From: Balneola sp. EhC07
GTDB lineage: Bacteria > Bacteroidota > Rhodothermia > Balneolales > Balneolaceae
Direction of reading: 5' to 3'
NCBI RefSeq assembly: GCF_001650905.1
Contig: NZ_LXYG01000016.1
Span: 275,565-339,564, forward strand
Length of the DNA stretch: 64,000 nt
The notes beneath the pieces were generated by a model. It ran no database searches and had not been told where the DNA came from. It saw nothing but the letters and a program-made list of their open reading frames with translations. A program made the position numbers and the translations under genes. This document shows, one piece after another, positions 26,031 through 35,475 of this stretch (position 1 is the first letter of the stretch; each line of letters opens with the position of its first letter).

Positions 26031-26737
26031 TGAAAACAGGCGGCATTGACGGGTGCAAAATCGGATGGCTATTTATTTCTTTTGATAAAGGAAACGAAAG
26101 ATGGGAAGTGCTTGAAACCAAGGAGCAGTTAGAAGAAAAGTTTCTTGAGACGGATCGCGTGTTTCTTGATATGCCCATTGGTTTAGAAGACGAAGAATAT
26201 ACTCGTGAATGCGATGCTTTAATGAGAAAAGAAGTAGGCGGAAGTTATTCTTCCAGCGTTTTTTCTCCGCCAATTCGTCCGGCGTTGGCCGCTCCAAGTT
26301 ATGTTGAAGCTAATATGATCAGCTACGAATACACAGAGAAGAAGCTGTCTCTTCAATCCTGGAACATCACACCAAAGATTCAAATGGTGGATGATCTGCT
26401 TACAACTCATAAAGGTCTCGAAGAAAAAGTGCTGGAAAGTCACCCTGAACATTTATTTCAGATATTGAATGAGGGTGAGATCTTTCAAAAAAAGAATTTA
26501 AAAAAAGGGATCAAGCATCGCCTTAAATTGATCGAAGAGGAAGAGCCAGTTGTCGACGATTTCTTTCGTGATATCAAAGAAGAATACAGACGAAGCGAAA
26601 TTGCTGAAGACGATATAGTAGATGCGATGGTGTTGGCTCTGTTTGCCAAATGGTCAAAAGAAAAACCTCTGAAAACTATCCCTGCTGAAGTAGAAAAAGA
26701 TGCTATGGGATTACCAAAGGCCTATCACTTTATTTAA
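26030..26737 (+). CDS. DUF429 family protein
   Basis: The 235-residue protein has the DUF429 pattern. It opens GGIDGCKIGWLFISFDKG with a conserved Asp, has VFLDMPIGL near residue 45 and SSSVFSPPIRPAL near residue 82. It continues with LSLQSWNITPKIQMVDDLL and VLESHPEHLFQILN, ending EIAEDDIVDAMVLAL. The family is predicted to have an RNase H-like nuclease fold; its biological role is not known. It is translationally coupled to aspS by a one-base overlap (TGATG). A bidirectional terminator follows. Confidence 0.82.
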   Translation: MKTGGIDGCKIGWLFISFDKGNERWEVLETKEQLEEKFLETDRVFLDMPIGLEDEEYTRECDALMRKEVGGSYSSSVFSPPIRPALAAPSYVEANMISYEYTEKKLSLQSWNITPKIQMVDDLLTTHKGLEEKVLESHPEHLFQILNEGEIFQKKNLKKGIKHRLKLIEEEEPVVDDFFRDIKEEYRRSEIAEDDIVDAMVLALFAKWSKEKPLKTIPAEVEKDAMGLPKAYHFI

Positions 26738-26746
26738 CTGATTTTG

Positions 26747-26791
26747 AGTTTTTAGTGTTGAGTTATGAGTGGTAACTCAACTCTAAAAACT
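26747..26791. terminator. Bidirectional terminator between DUF429 and sthA
   Basis: AGTTTTTAG.GTTGAGTTA pairs with TAACTCAAC.CTAAAAACT around a seven-base loop. The stem is nearly perfect and ends in A/T runs on both sides, as expected between convergent genes. Confidence 0.7.
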
Positions 26792-26804
26792 AACCACTTA
26801 AAAC

Positions 26805-28262
26805 TCATTTAAGTATTTTCTTGTACTTCACTCCTGCTTTGTGAACATAATTTATTCCATTGAAAGCTGCTATTCTGTAAGCTTCACTATAGGTAGGGTA
26901 ATTCAGCACATGATCGATAAAGTAACGGATATCGCCACCTAAATTCATTACTGCTTGTCCCAAATGAATGAGATCGCTGGCTCGTTCGCCGATAATATGA
27001 ATACCGAGAATTTTAAAAGTCTCCTGATCAAAAACAATCTTAAGTAATCCTGTTTGTTGATTACTTACATCACCTTGAGTAATGTTTTTATAATATGCGC
27101 GCCCAACAGCTACATTAAACCCTTTATCAATTGCTTCTTGTTGCGTAAGACCAATATTTGAAATTTCGGGAATAGAATAGATAGCAAATGGAATTTGGTC
27201 GGGCATTTCCAGCGAGTTGTTTTCTCTAAACATTTCACAAGATGCAATTCTACCCTGAGAAAATGATGCAGAGGCCAATCGCGGGAAGCCGGAAGCATCA
27301 CCTGCAGCAAAAATATTATCTACCGAAGTTCGGAAAGTGCCATTTGTTTTAACAAACCCTTCTTCGTCGAGATCAACTCCTACATCTTCTAATCCAACAC
27401 CATTTGTATTAGGGAGTTTCTTTCCCAAATAAAGCACATGTTCAGTTTCCAGGACATATTTTCGTCCCTTTTCTTTATCTCCTTTAAGAGTATGCATTAC
27501 TTCTACTGAACCCCGAAGATCATTAACACTGATAGAAAGGTCTCTGACTCTTTTGATTACTTCAATGGAATGATCCTTTAAAACAATCCCAAGCTCTTTT
27601 TGTATATCCTCGTCAAGGAAGGGAAGGAATTCCGAAGTATAACTGAGAATAGTGACTCTAGTCCCAAGAGATGAAAATGTAGTTGCATATTCAAGAGCAT
27701 TGATACCACTTCCAATGATCACCATTCTTCGGGGAATATGAGTTAATGAAAGAACGGAATTATCATCTAAGACCAGATCATGATCAACCTTAAAACCATC
27801 AGGTTCTTTATTGTGACTTCCGGTTGCAAGCAAAATATATTCAGCAGTAAATTCCTTTTTTTCACCCTCCCAATTTTTTACTTCAATAGTGTGATTATCT
27901 TTTAAAGTCCCGTAGCCTCTGTAGGTATCTACTTCATTTTTTAAAAGATCATTTTCAACCTTTTTGTTCTTGCTTTCCAGAATCTGATCTTTGTAAGAGA
28001 GTAAGTCACCCATTAGATATTTTGAATAGGGCTTTTCTTTAGCCTCTTCAGGGAATTGATTCTGATAGCGCTGAATAATCCGTGAAGTTTCACGGAGAGC
28101 TTTACTCGGAACTGTTCCGGAATTTATCCATGCTCCACCTAAATGGTCTTGATTGGCTTCAATAACCAGAACTTTCTTATCAAATTTTGAGCTTTGCATA
28201 GCACAAGAAAACCCTGCAGGGCCGCTACCAAGGATAATTACGTCGTAATCGTACTTTTTCAT
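26805..28262 (-). CDS. sthA: Soluble (Si-specific) NAD(P)+ transhydrogenase
   Basis: The 485-residue flavoprotein begins DYDVIILGSGPAGFSCAMQSS, a Rossmann FAD site. At the position where lipoamide dehydrogenases have two redox cysteines it reads GGAWINSGTVPSKALRE with no Cys. That is the hallmark of SthA, which swaps hydride between NADPH and NAD+. A second nucleotide motif is RRMVIIGSGINALEYA, FAD binding continues with NIFAAGDASGFP, and a dimerisation domain ends the protein (GIHIIGERASDLIHLGQAVM). Membership of the wider disulfide-reductase family is certain; the SthA function rests on the missing cysteines. It diverges from sodA. Confidence 0.87.
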   Translation of the reverse strand: MKKYDYDVIILGSGPAGFSCAMQSSKFDKKVLVIEANQDHLGGAWINSGTVPSKALRETSRIIQRYQNQFPEEAKEKPYSKYLMGDLLSYKDQILESKNKKVENDLLKNEVDTYRGYGTLKDNHTIEVKNWEGEKKEFTAEYILLATGSHNKEPDGFKVDHDLVLDDNSVLSLTHIPRRMVIIGSGINALEYATTFSSLGTRVTILSYTSEFLPFLDEDIQKELGIVLKDHSIEVIKRVRDLSISVNDLRGSVEVMHTLKGDKEKGRKYVLETEHVLYLGKKLPNTNGVGLEDVGVDLDEEGFVKTNGTFRTSVDNIFAAGDASGFPRLASASFSQGRIASCEMFRENNSLEMPDQIPFAIYSIPEISNIGLTQQEAIDKGFNVAVGRAYYKNITQGDVSNQQTGLLKIVFDQETFKILGIHIIGERASDLIHLGQAVMNLGGDIRYFIDHVLNYPTYSEAYRIAAFNGINYVHKAGVKYKKILK

Positions 28263-28398
28263 AGTTAGTATAGTGAGTGTGAGCTTGAAAGATAGCCCAT
28301 TTTTAACCCTAAATCAGATATAGAATCAGCTAATAGTGTAAACAAATCGAAAAGATAGACACTTTATATAGTCACAGGAACGAATTTAACAATGTCAT

Positions 28399-28416
28399 TG
28401 CTTATTTTAATAAGCA
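28399..28416. promoter_or_regulatory. 18-bp perfect palindrome between sthA and sodA
   Basis: TGCTTATT-TT-AATAAGCA is a perfect inverted repeat 64 bases before the sodA start codon in the divergent sthA-sodA spacer. The position and symmetry suit an operator for a dimeric redox or metal regulator. No regulator gene is adjacent, so its nature is unknown. Confidence 0.4.
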
Positions 28417-28479
28417 GAAAAAGTGGCATCAAATTTGTAGATGCTTGAGAATAGAAATTTAAATTAACAAAGAGGAACC

Positions 28480-29088
28480 ATGGCTTACGAATTACCGGAA
28501 CTACCATATGCTTACGATGCATTAGAACCTCATTTTGATGCAAAAACGATGGAGATCCATCACACTAAGCATCATCAGGGATATACAAATAAAGTAAACG
28601 CAGCTCTTGAAGGACATGCTTTTGCAGATCTGGATATTGAGGAAGTGCTAACCAGAATTAATGAAGTGCCTGATTCAGTGAAGCAGGGAGTCATCAATAA
28701 CGGTGGTGGTTATGCAAACCATAAATTATTTTGGACCATTCTTTCACCAAACGGTGGCGGAAATCCTGATGGAGATATAGCAGAGGCTATCAATGAAGCT
28801 TTTGGAAGCTTTGATAAATTCAAAGAAGAATTCAGTAATGCTGCAGGCACTCGCTTTGGTTCAGGATGGGCATGGTTATCAGTAGATGGTAGCGGAAATC
28901 TGAAAGTTCATTCAACAGCAAATCAAGATAGTCCTTTAATGGATGGATTAACTCCGGTTCTTGGATTGGACGTTTGGGAGCATGCGTACTATTTAAATTA
29001 TCAAAACCGACGTCCTGACTATATTTCAGCATTCTGGAATGTTATCAATTGGGATCAGGTAAATAAAAACTATAAAGACGCGAAGTAA
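28480..29088 (+). CDS. sodA: Superoxide dismutase (Mn-type)
   Basis: SodA converts superoxide to oxygen and peroxide in the cytoplasm. The 202 residues carry the four metal ligands: His in [14 protein letters not shown], His in [10 protein letters not shown], and Asp and His in [14 protein letters not shown]. The glutamine that tunes the metal sits in the C-terminal half ([10 protein letters not shown]) and a Gly is in GGGYANH, the pattern of manganese rather than iron enzymes. Metal preference is an inference. An AGAGG ribosome site precedes the ATG. The bacilliredoxin gene follows after 48 bases, in one probable oxidative-stress operon. Confidence 0.95.
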   Translation: MAYELPELPYAYDALEPHFDAKTMEIHHTKHHQGYTNKVNAALEGHAFADLDIEEVLTRINEVPDSVKQGVINNGGGYANHKLFWTILSPNGGGNPDGDIAEAINEAFGSFDKFKEEFSNAAGTRFGSGWAWLSVDGSGNLKVHSTANQDSPLMDGLTPVLGLDVWEHAYYLNYQNRRPDYISAFWNVINWDQVNKNYKDAK

Positions 29089-29136
29089 TCTTTTTACAGA
29101 GATTCGTATCTTAACTCCAATTTAAAAGGAGAAATT

Positions 29137-29583
29137 ATGCAATTTGGATTTGGAATAGGTCCTGATACGTCCTGGATGAGAGAAGAACTCACACAATTTG
29201 GTGTGGAAGAACTCAAAACTCCGGAAGATGTAGACCGTGCAATGAAAGAGTACAAAGGCACAATGCTGATGGCGATAAATTCGGTATGCGGCTGTGCTGC
29301 CGGAAATGCCCGACCGGGCTTGGGAATTGCTTTAGAAAATTCTGAAGCGAAACCTGATCATATGGTTACTGTATTTGCCGGACAGGATAAAGAAGCAACT
29401 GCTCATGCACGAGCTTACTTCAGCGAGTATCCACCATCATCACCTGCATTTGCATATTTTGTAGATGGGGAAATTAAAGCAATGATTCCCCGTCACAGAA
29501 TAGAAGGCAGAACAAGTGAAGATGTAGCTAATGATCTTAAAATGGTTTTCGAAGCCTTTGGAAAAGAAAAGGATGAAAAGTAA
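29137..29583 (+). CDS. BrxA/BrxB-family bacilliredoxin
   Basis: The 148-residue thioredoxin-like protein carries the family active site SVCGCAAGNARPG (residues 49-61), with the C-G-C redox pair. It also has ARAYFSEYPPSSPAFAYFVDG and the terminal IEGRTSEDVANDL. In Firmicutes such proteins remove bacillithiol from oxidised protein thiols; in other groups the thiol partner is uncertain. A good ribosome site AAGGAG lies before the ATG. It is downstream of sodA and ends in a terminator, so the two likely respond together to oxidants. Confidence 0.9.
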   Translation: MQFGFGIGPDTSWMREELTQFGVEELKTPEDVDRAMKEYKGTMLMAINSVCGCAAGNARPGLGIALENSEAKPDHMVTVFAGQDKEATAHARAYFSEYPPSSPAFAYFVDGEIKAMIPRHRIEGRTSEDVANDLKMVFEAFGKEKDEK

Positions 29584-29610
29584 AAACCTTTAAATGATCA
29601 TCATTTATTT

Positions 29611-29647
29611 AAACCCTGAGTATTAAAGTACTCAGGGTTTTTTATTT
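29611..29647 (+). terminator. Terminator of the sodA-bacilliredoxin operon
   Basis: AAACCCTGAGTA pairs with TACTCAGGGTTT around a six-base loop and is followed by TTTATTTT. Confidence 0.87.
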
Positions 29648-29702
29648 TAGTAAAATTAATAAGTGTCGATAACACTGTTTGTACTAAAATTTTGGGAACT
29701 GA

Positions 29703-30077
29703 ATGAAAAAAGCGATTATCGTTGAAGATAATTTATTGATAGCAGTTGTTTACAGGCATTACCTCGAGAAAATGAATTACAAGATCATTAAGGAAGTAAC
29801 AACGGGGGAGATGGCCATTGAGGTTTTGGCTAGCGAAAAAGTCGATATTATTATAATGGATATTATGCTGAATGGTGTAATAGATGGTATTGATGCTATG
29901 GTTGAGATCAGAAAACAGACGAACAGCCCTGTAGTTTTTGCCAGCGGCAACTCTGATGCATTAAATATGAGCAGAGCTTCGGAGGTTTCAAATTCAATGT
30001 TTTTGATAAAACCTGTTACTGAAGATGACTTTACAACAGCAGTTTATAAAATGACAGGAACAAAAAAGCCGGTCTGA
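29703..30077 (+). CDS. Single-domain response regulator (receiver only)
   Basis: The 124-residue protein is a bare receiver domain: AIIVEDNLLIAVVYRHYL with the acidic pair, phospho-Asp in VDIIIMDIMLNGVIDGID, conserved S/T in VVFASGNSD and Lys in FLIKPVTEDD. There is no output domain, so it probably acts through protein contact, as in phosphorelays or PAS/HK hybrid systems. No kinase is adjacent; partners could be the orphan kinases elsewhere in the window, which is speculative. Its stop codon abuts the stop of the convergent MscS gene without any gap. Confidence 0.88.
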   Translation: MKKAIIVEDNLLIAVVYRHYLEKMNYKIIKEVTTGEMAIEVLASEKVDIIIMDIMLNGVIDGIDAMVEIRKQTNSPVVFASGNSDALNMSRASEVSNSMFLIKPVTEDDFTTAVYKMTGTKKPV

Positions 30078-31760
30078 TTACTTCCCACTCCCAAAATCCA
30101 CTTCTTTACCATCTTTGAAGATCCGTAATCCATCGGGATTACTTTTTGAGCCGTTTGGTCCATATTCAGTAACGCTAGCCGCCAACTCTTCTTCAGTTCT
30201 GGGTTCACCAACTTGTCTGGGTTCATCTTTGTGAAAGGAATCTACATGTAGTGTCTGAGTCGGGAACGCAAATTCAACACCAACTTCTTTGGCAAGTTTC
30301 AGAACTTCGAGAAAGAAATTATGCTTTTGTTGTAATTCGGTACTCCAATCAGGCACTTTAAAGAATACATATACCATCACATCTAAAGAGTGTGCTCCAA
30401 AAGCATTGAAGTGGACTTCATAAAAATCCTGACGAAAATGAGAATTTGATTTTACAATCGCTTTAATGCCTTCCACAAAAGCTTCCATCTGTTCAGGAGA
30501 GGTTGAATAGGTTAGATTAAGAGTAGTCAATAAACGACGATATTCGCGGAGTCCTAAATTATCAACTTCATTATTGGAAATGTTTGAGTTTGGAACGCTC
30601 ACCAGTGAATTATAAAAAGTTCTTATTCTGGTAGATCTGAATCCCACTTCTTCAACAGTTCCTTCTACTCCTGCAACTTTTATCCAATCACCAATCCTGA
30701 AAGGCTTATCAACAAAGATGGTTACGGAGCCGAAGAAATTAGCTAAAGTATCACGTGCGGCAAGGGCTACTGCAAGTCCACCAATACCGAGACCTGCAAT
30801 TAAAGAAGCAACATTATATCCGTTGTTTTGGAGGATTAGAATTACCCCCATCACAAGAACAAAAAAGCGAAGTGTTTTACGAATCAAGGGGACGAGTTGG
30901 TCATCCAGTTTGGTTTCGGTTTTTGAAGTGAGGACTCCTAAATACTTAGAAAATACATCTGAAAGGTTATAGAACAGCCATATAAATCCTACAGAGACAG
31001 CTATTTCAAGAATCAGCGAGAGGTAGTGATTAACCGTAACAGATAGTTGAAGGTTGGTAAAAGTTGCCAGCCAGAAAAACATCATAAAAATAAAACCGGA
31101 TGGCTTATCTATTCCGTCAATCAGATCGTCATCCCAGGTAAACGCTGTCTTTTTGGCTAATTTATGGATGTAATTTTCTAGAATAAATTCGAATACCTTT
31201 CGGAAGATCAATCCGAGTAAAAGCCAGCAAAAAACAGCTATGTACTGCCAGATTTGTATTCCAAACCAATCTTGTTTTAAAGAAGCGGGTAATTCTCCAA
31301 CTACAGCTTCCACTAAGGAAGAAAAAGTATCTCTATATAATTCAGGAATTTGCTCAATGGTAGCTTTTGAAAATACCCATTCATCATTTGTCTTGGTAAG
31401 GTAGATCTCAGGAAGCTCATCAAATAAAATATACTGTTGCAAACCGGAGAGGCTATCTACATAATTTCTTGTATTTGGAACGTTCTCATATTCAACTAAT
31501 AAGCCTCTGGCATCAAGAACTTTTTTTAATTCGGTAGCAAGTTCAATACGTTCTTCATCAGTTCCTTCAAGCATCTTCATTGTTAAAGCCGCTTTGCTCA
31601 AATCCAAGTGACCTGTTTGTTGCCAGTGCAAAAAAGTATGCAACGACTTCTTAGGAGTAGATAACAGTTCTGACTGTGCATTTTGAAAAGCCAGTGCTGA
31701 TCCCGACAATAAAAACAGTAGACAAATAAACCCTGATGTGAAAAAACGTTTTAAACTCAT
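30078..31760 (-). CDS. Mechanosensitive ion channel (MscS family)
   Basis: The 560-residue protein has a signal peptide (FFTSGFICLLFLLSGSALA), an N-terminal periplasmic domain to about residue 165, then about five transmembrane helices. The MscS pore helix and beta domain read ASLIAGLGIGGLAVALAA, RDTLANFFGSVTIFVDKPF and RIGDWIKVAGVEGTVEEVGF (residues 330-400). A cytoplasmic alpha/beta vestibule follows. MscS channels open under membrane tension and let solutes out on osmotic downshock. The last 60 residues are an extra, charged extension. It is convergent with the receiver gene with no intergenic bases. Confidence 0.9.
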   Translation of the reverse strand: MSLKRFFTSGFICLLFLLSGSALAFQNAQSELLSTPKKSLHTFLHWQQTGHLDLSKAALTMKMLEGTDEERIELATELKKVLDARGLLVEYENVPNTRNYVDSLSGLQQYILFDELPEIYLTKTNDEWVFSKATIEQIPELYRDTFSSLVEAVVGELPASLKQDWFGIQIWQYIAVFCWLLLGLIFRKVFEFILENYIHKLAKKTAFTWDDDLIDGIDKPSGFIFMMFFWLATFTNLQLSVTVNHYLSLILEIAVSVGFIWLFYNLSDVFSKYLGVLTSKTETKLDDQLVPLIRKTLRFFVLVMGVILILQNNGYNVASLIAGLGIGGLAVALAARDTLANFFGSVTIFVDKPFRIGDWIKVAGVEGTVEEVGFRSTRIRTFYNSLVSVPNSNISNNEVDNLGLREYRRLLTTLNLTYSTSPEQMEAFVEGIKAIVKSNSHFRQDFYEVHFNAFGAHSLDVMVYVFFKVPDWSTELQQKHNFFLEVLKLAKEVGVEFAFPTQTLHVDSFHKDEPRQVGEPRTEEELAASVTEYGPNGSKSNPDGLRIFKDGKEVDFGSGK

Positions 31761-31910
31761 AAATAAATCCAGTTAATTGATTGCAAATAAAATAAAGAAT
31801 GTTTCGGAGGCATTAAAAGATGAATAATAAAAGAAAACGGGTAACAAAAAACAGAAAAAGCCGTAGCTTCATGAACGCAAAATTTAAATAGACTAAAGGG
31901 CAGATTAAGA

Positions 31911-34445
31911 GTGATCAACAGAAACTCTTACATATTAATATTGCTGGGGATTTTGGGATTTACCGGGTTTGTGTTCCTGAGGCCTTATACAGATTTCTAT
32001 GCCGGAGAGCCAATTTCTGAAAGCAGAAATGAAGTAGAATCAAAAGTAGCTCAGTTGTCTCAGGCATTTGGTTTTTCGACTGATAGCCTGGAAATTTTTA
32101 CGTCAAGAAAGCAGCACGTTCGATATTTTGATGCCATTAATGACACTCTTAATGGCGAATTTTCCGCCTATGAATTAAATCAAAGAGAAAGAAATCTTCA
32201 ATCATGGGTTAGTGAAATTGGTAAAAAAGGTGCTGTAAATGAAACTATTATCAATCCCGGGGCACTTTTCGAATCTTATGGAAGATTTAAAATGCGATTT
32301 TCCAATTCAGGAAAGATAACGAGACTTTCTTCTAACGAATTTGCACCTAATCCGACGTTTCTGAAGGGTAGTTCTCCTATTGAGATCGCTGAAACGGTGG
32401 TTGGTAATATTCTGGGTTACGATCTTAGTATGTATAAATTTCTAAGTTCAGATGAAGATACCAGCTCCATTGATCAGGAAGAGCTAAATCCGGAAACACC
32501 AAATCAGGTCTCAAATAGTTCGTTTAGTTCGGGATTGGTATTTAACTGGATCAGGAAAGGGGATAATTTCGAGCTTCCTAATACACTGTCCCTAAATTTG
32601 GAATCAGTAATTAAGGAATACGAAGATGAAAATACTTTTAGTACCGAATTCGGATACCAGATCAATTCATTTATAGCAAAGAATGAACTTGAGCCTGAGA
32701 ATTTTGATGCTGTCGTAACCCGACAAGCCAGTACTTTTACGTTTGTGTTTTTCGGCTGTTTGATCTTGATCGTAGCATGTGCTTTTACGGTAGGAATTAA
32801 AAATATCTTCAGAGGAAAAGTTGAGTGGCGCAGGGCTTTATTCATGTTTGCCACAGTGGGTTTAGGAGTTTATGGGTGGCAGGCAATGTATGCGATGAGT
32901 TCATTTATGCCCTTTTATGAGAACACCGTTTTACTTGGAGCAGCAATAAACAGCTTGGTTTTTGGGTTAGCGGTTGGTTTGTATATGGCCTTAGCTTATG
33001 TAGCATGGGAAGCATTGGCAAGATCTCAAAAGCATGCTCAACTTGATGTTATCGACGCTCTTTGGCAAAGAAAGTTTTTTGTGAGAGAAACCGGATCCGG
33101 TCTTATGCATGGTTTTGCTCTTAGTGGAATTATCATTGGACTTTTCAGTCTGATGGTTTCTGTACTCGATTTGTACTTCCTTCAAGCGGATAGCCAGTTT
33201 GGATTTACAGAGCCAAGTAATGAGCTTCAGTTGTTGACAATGAACATGAGTAGCTGGACTACCACCTGGTTAGTTGTTTTTGTACAGATCGGTTTTGTTT
33301 ATGGATTGGTTCATCATTGGGTCCGAAATAAATGGTTTGCCTTAATTATAAGTATTTTATCAAGTGCCCTGTTCATATCTGTTTTAGGAAGATTGATCGC
33401 TACAAATGGAGAATTTTTTCAAGATTATATAATCTTTCTGGTTGTTTCTGTAGTAACAATAATTGGATACCGGGTTTATGGAATTCTTACTGTATTAACA
33501 GCATGGTGGGTTTTTGCGGTTGTGTATATGATCACGCCGTACTGGAGTTCTCCCAGTATTGAAGTTGCTTACATTTCCTGGGCTCAGGCAGGAATAATAT
33601 TAGTAACCCTTATTTACGGTTTAATTTCATACCGACTTGGAACCCCACTTTCCGAAATAGGAGATTACGTTCCTGAATACGAAGAAAAGATATCACAACA
33701 CTTAAGAGTAGAAAGAGAAATAGAAATTGCGCGGGAAAGTCAGTACAAATTAATGCCCGTAAAGCCACCACAAGCTGAAGGGTTTGATGTTCATGGATTT
33801 TTCCTTCCTTCTTTTGAAGTAGGTGGAGATTATTTCGACTATGTTTTAAGCGAAAACGGAGATGGTTCTGCAAAGGCGCTCACAATGGTTGTTGTGGATG
33901 TTTCCGGGAAAGCTATGAGGGCGGCTATGCCTGCAATTTTCACCAGTGGATTGCTTCTCTCTAGAATGAAAGAAGACTCTCCGGCCGAGATCTTGTCAGA
34001 AGTGTGTGAGCCTATTTATAGTCGTACAGATAAAAGAACTTTTATTACCTGTGCGATGGCAAGATATGATCTTGCTTCAAAAATGCTCAGTGTTGCGAAT
34101 GCAGGACATTGTAAGCCCATTTTAAAGCGAAACGGAAAAGCTGATTTTATTCAAACACCCGATCCAAAATTACCATTAGGTATTAAGCCGGATGTGAAAT
34201 ACCAAAACCTTGAATTCAAACTTAAGAAAGGTGACTTTTTCTTGTTATACTCTGATGGGTTACCGGAAGCGGCTAACGAGAAAGGTGAATGGTTTGGTTT
34301 TGATGAAGTTCCGGCTCTTGTGGAACGTATTGACACAGATAACCTTTCTGCTAATGAGATAGCTCAAGAAATTAAAAGAACAGTGCAAAAATTCAGTAAT
34401 TATCAGCTAGCTGATGATACAACTGTAATTTGCTTAAAAGTATAA
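31911..34445 (+). CDS. Membrane-bound SpoIIE-type PP2C serine phosphatase
   Basis: The 844-residue protein starts at GTG. It has one N-terminal helix, an extracytoplasmic region to about residue 275, about eight transmembrane helices (275-575) and a C-terminal PP2C/SpoIIE domain (about 615-844). The phosphatase motifs are visible: FEVGGDYFDYV and VVVDVSGKAMRAAMPA for the metal-binding Asp residues. They continue with LSVANAGHCKPIL, DFFLLYSDGLPEAAN and YQLADDTTVICLKV. Such phosphatases usually reset anti-sigma-factor antagonists in stress signalling. No anti-sigma or STAS gene is adjacent, so the target is unknown. The gene is followed by hflK after 22 bases, so the three may be cotranscribed. 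Confidence 0.87.
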   Translation: MINRNSYILILLGILGFTGFVFLRPYTDFYAGEPISESRNEVESKVAQLSQAFGFSTDSLEIFTSRKQHVRYFDAINDTLNGEFSAYELNQRERNLQSWVSEIGKKGAVNETIINPGALFESYGRFKMRFSNSGKITRLSSNEFAPNPTFLKGSSPIEIAETVVGNILGYDLSMYKFLSSDEDTSSIDQEELNPETPNQVSNSSFSSGLVFNWIRKGDNFELPNTLSLNLESVIKEYEDENTFSTEFGYQINSFIAKNELEPENFDAVVTRQASTFTFVFFGCLILIVACAFTVGIKNIFRGKVEWRRALFMFATVGLGVYGWQAMYAMSSFMPFYENTVLLGAAINSLVFGLAVGLYMALAYVAWEALARSQKHAQLDVIDALWQRKFFVRETGSGLMHGFALSGIIIGLFSLMVSVLDLYFLQADSQFGFTEPSNELQLLTMNMSSWTTTWLVVFVQIGFVYGLVHHWVRNKWFALIISILSSALFISVLGRLIATNGEFFQDYIIFLVVSVVTIIGYRVYGILTVLTAWWVFAVVYMITPYWSSPSIEVAYISWAQAGIILVTLIYGLISYRLGTPLSEIGDYVPEYEEKISQHLRVEREIEIARESQYKLMPVKPPQAEGFDVHGFFLPSFEVGGDYFDYVLSENGDGSAKALTMVVVDVSGKAMRAAMPAIFTSGLLLSRMKEDSPAEILSEVCEPIYSRTDKRTFITCAMARYDLASKMLSVANAGHCKPILKRNGKADFIQTPDPKLPLGIKPDVKYQNLEFKLKKGDFFLLYSDGLPEAANEKGEWFGFDEVPALVERIDTDNLSANEIAQEIKRTVQKFSNYQLADDTTVICLKV

Positions 34446-34467
34446 CTAATAATTAAGGCCTAACACT

Positions 34468-35475
34468 ATGGCTCAAGAAACAGATTTCTCATTCAACGTA
34501 CCGCCGGAGTTTGAGAAAATTACAAAGAATATTAAATCGATTGCTATCGGTTTAGTAGCGGTATTGGTGATATTCTCATCTTTTTATACAGTAGAAACAG
34601 AAGAGGTTGGAGTTATAACCAGATTTGGAAAATATGTTTCCAAAGCACAACCGGGTTTAAATTTTAAAGTTCCTTTCATTGATCAAGTGCAATATGTACC
34701 TGTTCGAAGACAGCTTAAAGATGAGTTCGGTTACAGAACAGCATCTGCAGGAGTGAATTCAACGTACAGAAAAGCAGGTTATGGAGGAGAGTCTTTAATG
34801 CTTACAGGAGATTTAAATCTTGCTGATGTAGAATGGGTAGTTCAATATAGAATTGATGATCCTTACAATTATTTGTTTAAGGTCAGAAACCCGGATGAAA
34901 CACTACGCGATATTTCAGAAACCGCAATGCGCCAGATCGTTGGTGACAGAACGGTAGATGAAGTTATCACTATTGGTAGAGCCGAAGTTGCATCAGAAGC
35001 AGAGTTGATCATTCAACAGATCTGCGATGAATACGAATTGGGAATTAAGATCGAGCAATTGGTACTACAAGATGTGAATCCACCGGATCCAGTAAAGCCT
35101 TCTTTTAACGGAGTAAATCAGGCTCAACAGCAAAGAGAAACTTTGATCAACCAAGCTCGCGCTGATTACAACCGTGTAATTCCTCGTGCCGCAGGTGAAG
35201 CTGACCAAACGATTCAACAGGCTGAAGGTTATGCACTTGATCGTGTGAATACTTCAGAAGGTGAGGTTTCCAGATTTAATGATCTGTATTCAGAATATAT
35301 CAAAGCTCCTGAAGTAACAAAGACGCGTATATTCCTTGAAACGATGGAAGATATCCTTCCAAAGATGGGACAAAAGATCATCACGGATGACAAGGGAAAC
35401 AGTGTAATACCATTGCTGCAATTACAGATGAATGGAGCTAAGGTGAAAGCAAATAATGATGGAGGAACACCATGA
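34468..35475 (+). CDS. hflK: FtsH protease activity modulator HflK
   Basis: HflK is a membrane-anchored SPFH/band 7 protein that forms a cage with HflC around the FtsH protease. The 335 residues have one transmembrane helix (about 28-47, SIAIGLVAVLVIFSSFY). After it the SPFH domain reads VETEEVGVITRFGKYVSKAQ, PGLNFKVPF, LADVEWVVQYRIDDPYNYLF, and ISETAMRQIVGDRTVDEVIT. The C-terminal helix (QAQQQRETLINQARADYN) is the oligomerisation coil. Its last four bases overlap the hflC start (ATGA). Confidence 0.93.
   Translation: MAQETDFSFNVPPEFEKITKNIKSIAIGLVAVLVIFSSFYTVETEEVGVITRFGKYVSKAQPGLNFKVPFIDQVQYVPVRRQLKDEFGYRTASAGVNSTYRKAGYGGESLMLTGDLNLADVEWVVQYRIDDPYNYLFKVRNPDETLRDISETAMRQIVGDRTVDEVITIGRAEVASEAELIIQQICDEYELGIKIEQLVLQDVNPPDPVKPSFNGVNQAQQQRETLINQARADYNRVIPRAAGEADQTIQQAEGYALDRVNTSEGEVSRFNDLYSEYIKAPEVTKTRIFLETMEDILPKMGQKIITDDKGNSVIPLLQLQMNGAKVKANNDGGTP

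Noticed and set aside
26805..28262. Dihydrolipoamide dehydrogenase as an alternative for the flavoprotein
   Set aside because: The redox-active Cys pair expected after the GG motif is absent (GTVPSKAL), which favours the transhydrogenase family.
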